DNA of 64,000 nt, taken from contig JAMASS010000011.1 of the NCBI GenBank assembly GCA_024761205.1, positions 1-64,000 on the forward strand, read 5' to 3'. The stretch comes from Limisphaerales bacterium. Its GTDB lineage: Bacteria; Verrucomicrobiota; Verrucomicrobiia; Limisphaerales; AAA164-E04. Position 1 is the first letter of the stretch. The number at the start of each line of letters is the position of its first letter. A program made the translations under genes and the position numbers. The notes under the pieces are model-generated. The model saw only the letters and a list, made by a program, of their open reading frames with translations. It searched no databases and was not told the DNA's origin. Shown here piece by piece: positions 34,881-45,460 of this stretch.

Positions 34881-35104
34881 CGATTGGAAACCACGAACGT
34901 TACAGACGCTTTTAACTCGACTGCGCAAAAGGGTGTTCTCACCTACGAAAAAAAGGGACGGGAATTTGTTCACACACCACTCTACTCCGAATCCGAGTGC
35001 ACGCACGCGAACGGCCGGACCTTCAACGACCGTGCCTTCAACAGAAGAGATCGCTGAACTGAAGGCGATCCTCAACCGAAAGAAACGATCCTAGAGCAGT
35101 CGCT
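34881..35104. other. Nothing recognised
   Basis: Eroded sequence between the symporter remnant and the next degraded region. No supported gene. Confidence 0.35.
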
Positions 35105-36080
35105 ATGCAATTACTTCAAGAAATCGCGCCTTGGTCTCAGGTAGTCTTCATCGCACGAGGTGTCCTTGCGACCACCCTTTGGATACTGACACTCCACCAA
35201 AGCCGGAAAATTTCTGAATTGCTTTGGGTTCAATACTTGCCGGGAAAGTCACTTACTGATACACAACAACATCCGCCTCAAGAGGCCATCCCCGAATCAT
35301 CCTCAGCGATGTTGTCAGTCCGAGGCGGCGACAGTGGCATTCTGGAAGCACCGGGGCACGGAAACCAAAACTGTGACATCACCGAAATCGACCTCTCCGC
35401 CTTCGATTCCGGAGGTATGCTCTTGATCGATATCACCCTGTGGAGATGGAGAAAGTGACGGCTCGTGCGACTTATTCCACGAAGGCACCCCGTTGCCAGA
35501 CGGAACCCCTGAAGGCTTAGTCGCAAACGCCTACGATATCTCACCAGGTGAATCCAGAACCATCCTCTTCCAATTCGAAGAAGGGGGCGTCTACCGCTTC
35601 GGTGTCACCGGAAACTGGTTTAGTGAAAAAGGAGCGACGAATGACTTCGAAATGCGGGCGGCCACTCAAATCATCGCATACGTTTTAGCTACCCGATGAT
35701 CAGCACACTTGATCCTGCTAACACCACGAAGCCCTATAGAGTCAGTACAATCACAGCGCCGGTTGACGTCAACGTAGTCCCGGTAATCATCGGCGCTGAG
35801 GGCGTGCTCTTTGTCGCTCGATCCCATGGTCGGAGTTGCGACCGTCAGTGACTCGAACATTGCTCTTTCACTCAATCTTGTGGGAAAGACCACCAAGGCC
35901 AAACCAAAGGCACTCGATATCGTCGTGGAGAGCGAACTTGTCGAATCGAAAGACGATGCACAAGAAGCAAGTCACGAGTTTTCTCCTTACCAAAAGGCAA
36001 CGAAAAACCAGACAAGGTAAGAGCCTATCAATTTGATGCCAGAAAGAAGGAGGCGAAAGCTCTGAAGGTGTCAAACTAAG
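35105..36080 (+). pseudogene. Remnants of a secreted protein of unknown family
   Basis: Open pieces in different frames: GHGNQNCDITEIDLSAFDSG, then SPGESRTILFQFEEGGVYRF and GVTGNWFSEKGATNDFEMRA, then TAPVDVNVVPVIIGAEG. The wording is that of extracellular beta-rich domains, but I cannot name the family. No single frame spans it and no start was found. Confidence 0.4.
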
Positions 36081-36370
36081 ACAACCAGGAAAGGGAAAAC
36101 TGACAATCCAGAAGTGCTTGAGCCGGACCGCCAATCACTCTACGCAAACTCAAAATCGTCAGAGCCGCAAATACCCGACAATCGGTCGGAATTGAGATTC
36201 CCCTGAATACTTCCCGAGGGACCGTCCCACAGAGAGGGATCAAATACCCGTGGGGTAGAGGAAAACGAGACGTGAGCATCTCCCCACCTCAAGCACATTC
36301 AAACCCACCGGACTCCGCTGCGTTTTGTGAGGGGTGGTTTTGTACGAGCAGACAAAGCCGGTGAAAAAGG

Positions 36371-36675
36371 CGCCATTAGGATTTAGAGACTTAGGCGGTG
36401 GCGGCAAACCATTTTGGCAATGGGGTTTTGAAAGATCGTCTCCGAAAGCACGTTGAAGATGCTGCATCCGGCACGGCAATTCCACCGCTCAATCTTTTGC
36501 AACAGCCGCTTGCGTGCCCCCTGGTTGCTTTGGCAAAGCGGATATTGGGGGCGAATGCTCTCCAAGCGGCTAATGCAGTGCGCTTGGTCGGGAAATCTTT
36601 CCATGAGCTTAATCAAATTCATCCCCACAACAGCAATTTCATTCCAACCCATTAAACCTCTAAATCCTAATGGCG
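36371..36675. mobile_element. 305-bp MITE derived from an IS1595-type insertion sequence
   Basis: Perfect 18-bp terminal inverted repeats CGCCATTAGGATTTAGAG (36371-36388) and its complement (36658-36675), flanked by an exact 8-bp direct repeat GAAAAAGG (36363-36370 and 36676-36683). IS1595-family elements make 8-bp duplications, and the interior encodes the N-terminus of an IS1595-like transposase. So it is an internally deleted copy, not able to move on its own. Confidence 0.85.
36383..36622 (-). pseudogene. IS1595-type transposase, N-terminal fragment
   Basis: 79 codons: MNLIKLMERFPDQAHCISRL begins like IS1595 transposases. A zinc-ribbon follows in damaged form (YPLCQSNQGARKR, then IERWNCRAGCSIFNVLSETI, matching the ...GRWNCxxCxxxFxxLSGTIF motif). 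The catalytic DDE/DDN part is missing; the frame ends in the terminal repeat. One Cys pair appears altered. Confidence 0.8.
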
Positions 36676-36839
36676 GAAAAAGGTCTGATCGGAGACAAGT
36701 TGAGTCGCCTTCTCGGCAATCAGCGTCCCACTGCCGTTCGTTTTCGCTCTTGGGATTAGGGAATTGCCGGTTGTTGGGTCTGCGGATAGTAGACATAACT
36801 CGAACGCACCCAAGCTCCCTGCGTTACGGGAAAGGGATT

Positions 36840-37299
36840 CTAATCGTTTTGGTAGTGCTTCAATTCGTAGCCTCGACCTTCCAACTCCGCAAACGCCCCT
36901 TTTAGCCCCGGATCGAAGTAGAGATTGGGCTCGGCAACATACCCCAAGTGTCCGTGATTGAAAGGATTCTCCGTACCAGCGAGCTGATCATCAGTCCCTT
37001 CGAAGAGTCGATAGGGCCACCACAGCTGGCTCCGGTGGATCTTTTCCGGGTTGAACAGTGAAGGATAGAGTTCGTCCTCGCGGTCATCTGTGTAGATGAA
37101 CATCGCGATGCCAAACTGCCGCAGATTGCTGATGTAAGCTGCCCGGTGGTCTTTGTTTTTGGCGGCATTGAGCGACGGAAGCAGCATGACGGCGAGAATC
37201 GCGATGATCACTCACCCCCAGGAGTTTGATGAGGGCAAATCCGACATTGGCGGGATAACCACGATATAGCGCGGATGATGTGACAGCTTTCGGTTTCAT
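36840..37299 (-). pseudogene. Type II pseudopilin-like protein remnant
   Basis: Begins MKPKAVTSSALYRGYPANVG and reaches FALIKLLGV, a degraded prepilin cleavage/methylation motif (normally FTLIELLVVIAIIAIL). After one frameshift it continues IIAILAVMLLPSLNAAKNKD, then ISNLRQFGIAMFIYTDDRED, typical of verrucomicrobial and planctomycete pseudopilins, and ends at KHYQND. The frameshift and the change of the conserved Glu to Lys in the motif indicate loss of function; the usual C-terminal half is shortened. Confidence 0.8.
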
Positions 37300-37550
37300 T
37301 TAGAATAAACTGAAGCTCTATCTACATCACCCAGTATCCAACAAAGTCGTTCAACCGAATTGTGAAGCGCCGATGAGTAAGATTCGAAAAAGGTGGGGCG
37401 AGAGTCTCTCGAACCAGCCTCCTTCGCTGGGCTACAAAAAATAGAAAACGTAGACAGGGCGGTTGATTAATGATCAGGCCCCTGTTGCTGCCATTCCTAG
37501 AATCTAGGCCACCATAGCGGTTCGACAGAATCTCGCCCCTCCTTGCCACC

Positions 37551-40100
37551 CTACCGTCGGACGAGGTAATTGGCTTCAACCAAAGCGCTCCAATCGCCAT
37601 CCAATAAAACACGCGCCTTGATCTTCGTATTCCGCCGAATTTCAATCGCCTCCGTGTATAACTGCGCCCAATCGGCAACTCTTCCTCCGACGCATCGAGG
37701 ATCCAATCCATCGGTGGTGTAATAAATCGTCCCGACCGCTGCTTTCATCTCTAAGCGATAGCCAGACTTCACCTTGCCACCAAGTCGACTGAGCTGCGGC
37801 GGATCAACGTCCGGATACAAGCCCTGCCGATACAATTGCGCCAGCGCAACATCGCTGCGCTTCGGCACGTACTCGTTGAGAATCCGATTCATTTCGGGAC
37901 GCCAATCGTCCTCCCGATTGAACGCGCGAACTAATTTTCTGTTTTCATCACGGCGCGGGTCCTGTCCCTGTCGAAAGCCGTGCTCCACATCACCCCAGCG
38001 GGCAGATTCACAAATCACAGCGGACTCAATCTCTTCCGCACGTTTTTTGATGCAGTCGCGAACCGCCGCTGCCGTGAGTGGCCCTCCGTTGAAAAAATTC
38101 TTGTAGATATGATCCGCCACTCGGAGCCGGAACTCCGCATTGTCGAGACACTGCTGCCAAAGCCACTGAGGGCTGCTGTAGTCGACCGAATCTCCGGTCC
38201 GAAACGGCCCGGTTCGATCCTCTTCGACATTCAGCAGCGTGTGTTCCGCATCCCAGATAAAGAATTGAAACCCTTCCTCACCGCCGCGCCGGTAAAGGCC
38301 ATGCCAGTTGTTAGGCCCTCGATTGCCTCCAAACGCGGAGATCGGTGCGTCCAAGTTACCGCCATAGAAAATGACCAGCATGTAGCTGATCAAATTATCG
38401 ACGTCCATCAAAGCCTCCTTCGTGGGGCTGGGGCTTCCGTCCGCGTTCATGCCCTGCAGGCCGAAGTAGGCCTCATTGCCAGCCAAGCCGGCACTGGCCT
38501 TTTCGTACAATCGCTCCCATGCCTCCCGGTTCCCATCAGTGGGCACCACCGTGTAGGTACTCCGCCGAGTCGTCCAGCCTGAGTCAATCTTGATAGCGTC
38601 GTAGTCCTCTTTGTCCCCCCCCAAGTAGGTCTCGCCAAAAGACGCCTTAATCCGCTCGCAGGTGTTATAAATCCCCCAATAGTGACCGTTGAGATACAAA
38701 TGACAAAACTCACCTCGCGCTCCAGGCTCCCCCATCGCCAACTGAATATCTCGATTCACTTGATCGCGGATAAAAACGCCCCGCGGATCAAGTTGATAAC
38801 TCCAGGAGTAGTTCTGAAAGGTGCGCAAATCGATGTTGTCAAATTCGTCGGCGCCGTCCTTGCCAAACAGCGGATATTTGAGTTTGGACGGACCGTATTC
38901 GTCGCGAAAGAAAAAGCGGAATGCGTGTTTGGCATTGACGGGATTTCGACTGAATCCCCCCCGAATTCGAATACCACAATCGATTTGGAATCCCTTCTTC
39001 CCGTTCGGGTAGATCAGTTCCAGCGAGCAGGGCCGCTCCCACTCGCGACCTTGCTCACCCGGATTAGAATAAATCCCACTCTCCGCATCAAACAGGTGCG
39101 CCATGTCCGTGACGACAGAAAAGGTAGGGATGGACTTCAGCCCATCCACAATCTCATCTTGATACCGCGGATCTTCAACCACCTTAGGGTCCATGCCATA
39201 GTCGACATGGTTCTTGCCCCAGAGATAAGGAAACAACTCAGGAGGCAACCCGTCTGGTGACTGAAAGATTACATCCTCCGGGAAAACAAAGGTGTGGCTC
39301 TTGACCTTGCTGGGCCGATATCCCGGCTTGAACGCCGCGATTCGCAAGACCGTTGTTCGCTCAATAGGAATGGCCGCTTCACATATCGTTCCATGCTGTG
39401 CCGATGGCTCCGAGCCATCGAAGGTATAGCGAATCGTAGCACCTTCGGTCTTGGTTCGAAGTTCGAGCCGAAAGCCCTTGGAGTAAAATCCGCGGCTGTG
39501 GCTCATCTTGACACTGGCTACATCTCCCAGCAAAACAGCGGCGTTTGCCGCTCCCGGTGTGGGCACCTCCAAGAATTGATAATGCGCCTCGTATGGAGCA
39601 CCCGGTTTCCACTCCCTCGACAAACCATACGACACATCCTTCCGCTGCTTGGGAAACTTCTTGCCGAACTCCTGGATCACAGTCCGCCCATTCGAAGCTA
39701 CGAGAGCCAAGTAGTCGCCCTTCGCGTTCAACTGAAAGTTCGCATGTAGATTCCCTTCAACATGAGAGGAGGCCCCGCTGGCAAAAATGATCAGGAAAGC
39801 CCCAGCATCAAGATTCATCTTCGGAAACACCCACTTCGTCGGCTCGCGGCGGCTATCTGTCAAATAGCAACCGGTGAGTTCCACTTTGTCGGGACCAAAG
39901 TTATGCAGTTCAATCCAATCGGAGTACTCCCCTGCCCCATCCTTGAGGGTTGAATCGTTTGCCGCCATGAACTCGCTAATGACGACTGTGGGTAATTCTG
40001 CACCGCTACCAGAGGCCAAGGTCCATAACATGCCCATGCACAGGTATTGGCAGACACCAAAACGGCTCTGCTTGGCTTCTCTGCGAATCAATCCAAACAT
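37551..40100 (-). CDS. Secreted lamin-tail / chitobiase-C / CotH-kinase-like protein
   Basis: 849 residues. A signal peptide (CMGMLWTLASGSGAE) leads to a lamin-tail domain (VVISEFMAANDSTLKDGAGE, SDWIELHNFGPDKVELTGCY; about 38-140). A chitobiase/hexosaminidase C-terminal-type domain follows (ATIRYTFDGSEPSA, about 200-270). The centre is a CotH-like kinase domain (CGIRIRGGFSRNPVNAKHAF, KIDSGW..., FQFFIWDAEHTLL; about 350-680). The C-terminus repeats a CHB_HEX_C-type domain (GTIYYTTDGLDPR). CotH in spores is an atypical protein kinase; verrucomicrobial versions are extracellular and uncharacterised. It overlaps the upstream EF-hand gene by 13 bp. A good AAGGAG ribosome site supports the start. 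Confidence 0.88.
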   Translation of the reverse strand: MFGLIRREAKQSRFGVCQYLCMGMLWTLASGSGAELPTVVISEFMAANDSTLKDGAGEYSDWIELHNFGPDKVELTGCYLTDSRREPTKWVFPKMNLDAGAFLIIFASGASSHVEGNLHANFQLNAKGDYLALVASNGRTVIQEFGKKFPKQRKDVSYGLSREWKPGAPYEAHYQFLEVPTPGAANAAVLLGDVASVKMSHSRGFYSKGFRLELRTKTEGATIRYTFDGSEPSAQHGTICEAAIPIERTTVLRIAAFKPGYRPSKVKSHTFVFPEDVIFQSPDGLPPELFPYLWGKNHVDYGMDPKVVEDPRYQDEIVDGLKSIPTFSVVTDMAHLFDAESGIYSNPGEQGREWERPCSLELIYPNGKKGFQIDCGIRIRGGFSRNPVNAKHAFRFFFRDEYGPSKLKYPLFGKDGADEFDNIDLRTFQNYSWSYQLDPRGVFIRDQVNRDIQLAMGEPGARGEFCHLYLNGHYWGIYNTCERIKASFGETYLGGDKEDYDAIKIDSGWTTRRSTYTVVPTDGNREAWERLYEKASAGLAGNEAYFGLQGMNADGSPSPTKEALMDVDNLISYMLVIFYGGNLDAPISAFGGNRGPNNWHGLYRRGGEEGFQFFIWDAEHTLLNVEEDRTGPFRTGDSVDYSSPQWLWQQCLDNAEFRLRVADHIYKNFFNGGPLTAAAVRDCIKKRAEEIESAVICESARWGDVEHGFRQGQDPRRDENRKLVRAFNREDDWRPEMNRILNEYVPKRSDVALAQLYRQGLYPDVDPPQLSRLGGKVKSGYRLEMKAAVGTIYYTTDGLDPRCVGGRVADWAQLYTEAIEIRRNTKIKARVLLDGDWSALVEANYLVRR

Positions 40101-40741
40101 TCTGTTCGCTCCTTAAGGGTATTAAACTTCACAACCGGACCGCGACTATCGCGAATAGCTTCGAGTTCGGCTCGGCTGGCGATACCATCGCTATCCAAAT
40201 CAAAGACCAAGAGCTTTTGGCTTTTCTCCAAATACTCTGGTGAACGCCACCGCCTCCTGCGCTCCTTCTTTTCCTCCTCTGGCTCCCGAGCCGCAAATCC
40301 TGCGATGTGCATCCAAACCTCCTTGTACTTTCCCGCCTTAATGGCAGCATGAACCGTCTTACGCTCCGCACCGTTCAACTTCCCGTCACCGTCCTGATCG
40401 TGCTTCTTGATAATGATAGCGACCTCAGTCAGCCAAGCCACTCCCCATTCTTCGGAGCTCATTTCCCCGTCGTGATCTTTGTCGTATTTTTCGAGAAACT
40501 CCTTAGGCAACCCGTCGTCATCCTTGGCCTTGATCCGTTCTGCAAGCCGCATCGTTTCTCGCTCTTTTGCGTCCAATCGCAGATCCCCGTTAGTGTCAAA
40601 CCGAGCAATCAAAGCAGCCCGCCGCTCATAAAAAATATCTCCCGGACCTTGCGCTTGGGCCGGCCACAAAAGAAAATTGCTCCCCACTACAAGGATACCT
40701 AAGATCATTCCTGCAACTCGCAGTCGTAGACACCGATTCAT
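40088..40741 (-). CDS. Secreted EF-hand protein
   Basis: 217 residues from the ATG at 40741 (MNRCLRLRVAGMILGILVVG...AQAQ signal peptide). Four EF-hand calcium loops: DTNGDLRLDAKE, DKDHDGEMSSEE, DQDGDGKLNGAE and DLDSDGIASRAE. The first two and last pairs are separated by a basic stretch (KKERRRRWRSP). Small EF-hand proteins of this type often precede CotH-type genes in Verrucomicrobia and Planctomycetes. The 3' end overlaps the CotH gene start, so they form an operon. Calcium-dependent binding of the CotH protein is a guess. Confidence 0.85.
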   Translation of the reverse strand: MNRCLRLRVAGMILGILVVGSNFLLWPAQAQGPGDIFYERRAALIARFDTNGDLRLDAKERETMRLAERIKAKDDDGLPKEFLEKYDKDHDGEMSSEEWGVAWLTEVAIIIKKHDQDGDGKLNGAERKTVHAAIKAGKYKEVWMHIAGFAAREPEEEKKERRRRWRSPEYLEKSQKLLVFDLDSDGIASRAELEAIRDSRGPVVKFNTLKERTECLD

Positions 40742-41116
40742 GATTCGTCTTCTAAGTGGTTGTTCAGCCCCAAATCTTACCTCTTCGGAATACGGAAATT
40801 TCACCATAATGACACAAAAGATCAATATTTTGTTACCTATTCGTTACATTTGTTCCATTCAATATACTGTGCACTCAATCCTGCAGCATCCCGTTTCGAC
40901 AAAAGGCTGGCGAACAAATCCGCCGGACGTGAGGGCCGCCGGCATGAAAACCGATGCGAGAACTGCGACCTCAAATAAGCCCGCCTCGCTCAAGTCATGG
41001 GGATGAGACGACTGAAACGCGAGATGGCAAATGACTTTGCCCCTGGCGAAGACGGAATTACCCTTGCGTCCGAAAGGCAGTTTCCCTAATTTCCCCGCCC
41101 ATAACATCCGTCTCCC

Positions 41117-42319
41117 ATGAAAAATATGAACCCTTTCAGCAAACCAATCCTCCTCGCCCTCGCCTCCCTCTGCACCGCCGCCGCCCTGCACGCTCAATCG
41201 CCGCTGCACCGGGCCGCCGAAGCCGGTGATTTGGAATTGGTCAACCTCCTCATCACCCTCGGCAAGGATGATGTCAATGCCTTCCGGAACGGCGAAGCAC
41301 CGCTGCACGTCGCTGCCCGGAATGGACATGCGGCCATCGTGAACGCACTCATTGATGCCGGTGCCAACGTTAACATCGTCCAGGATGCCAGATCCCTCGA
41401 CCCGGCGCCGCTGCACGCCGCTGCACGGAATGGACATACGGCCATCGTGAACGCACTCATTGATGCCGGCGCCGATGTCAACATCCGCTGGTGGAAATCC
41501 AACTTCAACTCGACGCCGCTGTACGAAGCCGCCTTGAATGGACATACGGCCACTGTGAATGCACTCATTGATGCCGGTGCCAACGTCAACCCCGACGACA
41601 ACGAAGGCCGCGACCCAACGCCGCTGCACGTCGCCGCCTTGAATGGACATACGGCCATCGTGGACGCTCTCATTGATGCCGGCGCCAACGTCCATGCCAG
41701 ACTCCATAACACTATTAACGTCTGGTCCAGCAGCGGACAGTTGTGGTTGCCAGCAAGATCGACGCCGTTGCACGGAGCCGCCTGGAATGGATATGCTGCC
41801 ATCGTGGACGCTCTCATTAACGCTGGCGCCAACGTCCATGCCGATACCACCGGAATCGGGACGCCGCTGCACGTCGCCGCCCGGAATGGGCATGCGGCCA
41901 TTGTGGACGCTCTCATTGATGCCGGCGCCAATGTCAATGCCGATACCACCGGAATCGGGACGCCGCTGCATGAAGCAGTTCGGTTTGGATCATCAAACGA
42001 TGATTGTTGTCGTCACTCGATCATTGGGAGACGGCTCATCGCCGCCGGCGCCGACATCGCCGCCGAGCACAGCCCGCTGTACCTGGAATCGGACCTTGCC
42101 GTCGTCAAGGCTTGGGTGGCGACGGCTGTGCAACCTCAAGCTCCCGACTTGGCAATCGAACGCGAAGGCGGGAACGTCATCGTGTATTGGCGCAACGGGA
42201 CTTTGCAAAGCGCCCCCACTTCGGAAGGGCCTTGGGAGACGCTGTACAGAGCCGCAGCGGAAGGAGATATCCATACTTTCGAACTCGACAGCCCGGCTGC
42301 TTTTTTCCGCCTGCGTTAA
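41117..42319 (+). CDS. Secreted ankyrin-repeat protein with verrucomicrobial C-terminal tail
   Basis: 400 residues. A signal peptide ([15 protein letters not shown]) is followed by about eight ankyrin repeats of roughly 33 residues ([26 protein letters not shown]...), two with longer loops. The repeats share high DNA identity. The C-terminus ([35 protein letters not shown]) is the same type of tail as in the LRR proteins. Ankyrin repeats bind proteins; secreted ones are often used against or for eukaryotic hosts. The antisense strand is also open over most of the gene, which is a by-product of the repeat composition. Confidence 0.9.
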   Translation: MKNMNPFSKPILLALASLCTAAALHAQSPLHRAAEAGDLELVNLLITLGKDDVNAFRNGEAPLHVAARNGHAAIVNALIDAGANVNIVQDARSLDPAPLHAAARNGHTAIVNALIDAGADVNIRWWKSNFNSTPLYEAALNGHTATVNALIDAGANVNPDDNEGRDPTPLHVAALNGHTAIVDALIDAGANVHARLHNTINVWSSSGQLWLPARSTPLHGAAWNGYAAIVDALINAGANVHADTTGIGTPLHVAARNGHAAIVDALIDAGANVNADTTGIGTPLHEAVRFGSSNDDCCRHSIIGRRLIAAGADIAAEHSPLYLESDLAVVKAWVATAVQPQAPDLAIEREGGNVIVYWRNGTLQSAPTSEGPWETLYRAAAEGDIHTFELDSPAAFFRLR

Positions 42320-42510
42320 AGCCGCGCCAAAGGTCAGGGGAGCCGAACCAAGCCGCCTCAACCCGAGGCAGGCGCAGCGCCGGCATTGATGGCGCCGAGC
42401 GAGAGCGCCGATTGCGAACAAGCTCGAAATTGGAGTCGCTTTCCCCCTTCCTGCAATCTACCATCCTCCCACCTAAATACCAATCAACCGCGAAAGGAAT
42501 CAGACAAATT

Positions 42511-44019
42511 ATGTGGATACCCAAATGGCAACGCGACCAGCAAAAAGGCGTCGATTCACCTATCCCCACCCAAATCGTTTCCAACGAGGAATTCATCCCT
42601 CGCCCCCAGAACGAACGCCAACAACAATGGGAACACCTCATCAGAAAACTCGCCGAGGAAAAATCGAAGAAGCTCGGCATGAACAAACGAGACTTCCTGA
42701 GAAGCTCCATGGGGATGGCCACCGCCTTCCTCGCCAGCAACATGGTCTACGGCGACTATTGGGAAGTCGAAGCGGCGGAAACCCTGGAACCATCCGCCAC
42801 TGAAGAAAAGTTCCCCAAAGGAGAATACTTCATCATGGACGTTCAAGGCCACTTCACCGACGGCATCTCCATCGGCTCCCGGGGTTCCGCCTTCATGAAG
42901 AACATGGGCTTCAAACTCGCCGACCACGCCGAGGCATACAGCTTCCACAGCTTCGTCCGGGAAATGTACTTCGATAGCGAGACCAGCGTCGTCGTAATCT
43001 CCGGCGTCCCCGGTCGAGAGAAACAAAAAGACGCCGACGGCAACACCTTGGAAGGCAAAGCCCGCGGCGGCGGCATCCTGCCCTCTTGGCTCATGTCCCA
43101 ACGCCGCAAAGAGATCAACAACCTCGCCGGCGGCACGCGCGCCTTCTGCCAAGGCAACTGCGCCCCCAATCACTACTGGGACCGCACCAAGAACCGGCCC
43201 GACTTCCCCGCCCTCTTCGAACAGATGGAGCGCGAGAAAAATCTCTACCAAATCGACTCCTGGAAATGGTACTGCCACACCGACCCCGGCCGCTCCGGAG
43301 ACGGCTTCCGCTTGGACGACGAAACCTTGGCCTACCCCTTTTACGAGAAATCCCGCGAACTCGGCCTCAAAATCTTTAGCTGTCACAAAGGCTTTGCCGC
43401 CCAATCCCGCACTCTCGGCCACTACGCCCATCCCGGTGACTTAGAGAAAGCCGCGCTGGATAACCCGGACTTCACCTTCATCGCCTATCACTCCGCCCTC
43501 AAACACAGCCCCTGGGAACCGCAGTTCGCCAAAAATAACAACTACGACCCCACCACCGGAGACTTTGAATGGCACGAAGACCTGATGAAGATCAAACAAC
43601 GCAACCCGCAGATCCAGAACCTCTACTGCGAAATCGGCTCCTCTTTCGGCATGACCTTCATCGCCCACCCCGAAATGTGCATGCACCTCATCGGCAAAAA
43701 CATCCAAACCTACGGCGCCGATCACGTCCTTTGGGGCACCGACTGCCTCTGGTGGGGTTCGCCGCAATGGGTCATCGACGCCATGAAGCGGTTCCAGATC
43801 ACCGACGAAATGTGCGAAAAATTCGGCTACGCCAAAGTCACCAAAGAAGACAAAGCCAAGATTTTCGGTCTTAACGCCGCCAAAATCTACGGCCTCGATC
43901 TGAAAGAAAAGCTGAAAACCCTTCCATCGGACGCCCTGGGTCGGCTGAAGACGGTCTACACCGAACAAGGCCACCAGCGCGACAACGTGGCGTACGGCTG
44001 GGTCCGCACCGAAGCCTAG
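42511..44019 (+). CDS. Amidohydrolase-family protein (Amidohydro_2) with N-terminal export-like signal
   Basis: 502 residues from the ATG at 42511 ([17 protein letters not shown]). The frame is open further upstream through the ankyrin gene end, but homology-like text starts here. Residues 54-80 ([20 protein letters not shown]) resemble a Tat signal with KR instead of RR. The TIM-barrel body has [10 protein letters not shown] at the first strand, [10 protein letters not shown] and [13 protein letters not shown] with the conserved Asp. Relatives are decarboxylases or hydrolases acting on small aromatic acids; substrate unknown. It ends 120 bp before the convergent metalloprotease gene. Confidence 0.85.
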   Translation: MWIPKWQRDQQKGVDSPIPTQIVSNEEFIPRPQNERQQQWEHLIRKLAEEKSKKLGMNKRDFLRSSMGMATAFLASNMVYGDYWEVEAAETLEPSATEEKFPKGEYFIMDVQGHFTDGISIGSRGSAFMKNMGFKLADHAEAYSFHSFVREMYFDSETSVVVISGVPGREKQKDADGNTLEGKARGGGILPSWLMSQRRKEINNLAGGTRAFCQGNCAPNHYWDRTKNRPDFPALFEQMEREKNLYQIDSWKWYCHTDPGRSGDGFRLDDETLAYPFYEKSRELGLKIFSCHKGFAAQSRTLGHYAHPGDLEKAALDNPDFTFIAYHSALKHSPWEPQFAKNNNYDPTTGDFEWHEDLMKIKQRNPQIQNLYCEIGSSFGMTFIAHPEMCMHLIGKNIQTYGADHVLWGTDCLWWGSPQWVIDAMKRFQITDEMCEKFGYAKVTKEDKAKIFGLNAAKIYGLDLKEKLKTLPSDALGRLKTVYTEQGHQRDNVAYGWVRTEA

Positions 44020-44139
44020 CCCTCTCTGATTCTTTTGGAACAGGAGACAACGGAGAGAAAGAAAACCCCTCTGCCCTCGCCGAACGGAACCGGCAGGACC
44101 CGCTTCGGGCGGGTGCGATGCCAGCAAAGATCAGATAGC

Positions 44140-45105
44140 CTAGGCGATGCGAGTGCACGCCAGCCGCTTCCGAACGCAAACAAACATCACCAATGCCAAC
44201 CCGGTGATTAGGGCATACTCGTGAGGTTCCGGAACAATCAGGGTGTAGCCAATGTCTTTGAGGATTCCGATCTCCACCTCGCTAACCGCTCGAATCCCCT
44301 GCCCCCTACCCGAAAAGGCATTCATCACCATTCCTTGAGTACCGGAAAAATCATCATCAAGATGAACGACGGCACCAGCCCACTCCGTCGGCGAGTATAA
44401 AGGGACGGGATTGCCGCCAAACACCGACATCGCAGCCGGACCATTGAAATAAAGGCCATTGCTCGGCGGGATTGTTCCCTTTCCCCCCACGCTAGCCGTG
44501 TTCCAGCGATCGACATCCAACCGGTAATTCCTGCCGATAATGGACCCCGTGGAATCAGCGACATACCTATCAAATGGCGCCCAAATGTCTGGACTTCCCA
44601 GGCGCCGGTTAAGATAGCCCTGCCCCTGTTCAGTAATCCAGCTGCTAAAACCCACTACGTGCAATAGCTCGTGGATCATGATCGATTTGAAATCGAAAGC
44701 GTTGCCGGCAATGTCATCATCAAAATCCCAGGGATGATAAAAGTTGACAGTAAGAGCACCGTCGGGGCCCCCCCTATTTGAGTCCCTCTTTCCCAGGATT
44801 TTGTCCCCCGCGACCCCGATGAGGTCGAAACTAGGCGTATTGAATATCGGAGGCTGTATTACCGGTCCCGCAGAGGCAAGCGTGGAACCCCTGGTATTCA
44901 TGGACTCGACTTCCACAGAAATCGTCGCCGAATAGTTTCTAAACAAGCCCTCGACAACCGAAGCAGCGGACTCCAATGCCACCTTGCTTGGCTCGGTGAA
45001 ATGCGATGGTTCCGAAAAATTGAATTCAAAATTAATCTGCGCCCGTGCACTCACGGTTGCCAGCGCAAGAACAGTGATCGACAATGCTAATTTCTTTAGG
45101 ATCAT
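44140..45105 (-). CDS. PEP-CTERM secreted metalloprotease (HExxH)
   Basis: 321 residues from the ATG at 45105 (a TTG at 45126 is in frame). Signal peptide MILKKLALSITVLALATVSA. The zinc motif HELLHVVGFSS (about 145-155) fits a metzincin-like secreted protease, with a further downstream MSVFGG stretch that could be the Met-turn. The C-terminus is a PEP-CTERM sorting signal: VPEPHEYALITGLALVMFVC followed by basic residues. Exosortase would cleave it and anchor or release the protein at the envelope; no exosortase gene is in the window. Confidence 0.85.
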   Translation of the reverse strand: MILKKLALSITVLALATVSARAQINFEFNFSEPSHFTEPSKVALESAASVVEGLFRNYSATISVEVESMNTRGSTLASAGPVIQPPIFNTPSFDLIGVAGDKILGKRDSNRGGPDGALTVNFYHPWDFDDDIAGNAFDFKSIMIHELLHVVGFSSWITEQGQGYLNRRLGSPDIWAPFDRYVADSTGSIIGRNYRLDVDRWNTASVGGKGTIPPSNGLYFNGPAAMSVFGGNPVPLYSPTEWAGAVVHLDDDFSGTQGMVMNAFSGRGQGIRAVSEVEIGILKDIGYTLIVPEPHEYALITGLALVMFVCVRKRLACTRIA

Positions 45106-45460
45106 GGGATATGCAAGCAGGTTCAAAAGTGCCGCCTTTTCTCAGTTGCGGAGGGATTCTTACAATACAACCGGCGGTCTGACCAGAAAAAAGGCCCAAT
45201 ATCCAGTTTCAAAAAATGCTGAATCAGACTCTCCGGCATTGTCATGGCCCTCTCTCTAGGCGAAAAACCCGGGCTAAGGAACCCGAACACCCGCCCGAAC
45301 ACAAGCGGAATCCTCCCTCAGCCGATGGCCAAAACTCACTTCCCCAGACAATCAAAGCACCCTAGGAGACAACTCCGACCGCCCCATCACGTTTTTGTGC
45401 CCTTCTCGAAAAAACGCTTGCGCTCTTCCTTTGGACATTGGTATCGGTTCCTTCCTCAAC
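45106..45460. other. Divergent intergenic region
   Basis: Holds the 5' regions of the metalloprotease (minus) and topoisomerase (plus). No convincing regulatory motif was recognised. Confidence 0.4.

Noticed and set aside
37390-37440. tRNA-like T-arm text (GAGTCTCTCGAACC)
   Set aside because: No acceptor or anticodon stem can be folded around it.
40859-41971. Long minus-strand open frame over the ankyrin gene
   Set aside because: It is the antisense of the ankyrin repeats; the plus frame has a signal peptide and ankyrin consensus, the minus frame matches nothing.
42004-42510. Amidohydrolase start 500 bp upstream in the open frame
   Set aside because: That part overlaps the ankyrin gene out of frame and has no protein-like character; homology-like sequence begins at 42511.
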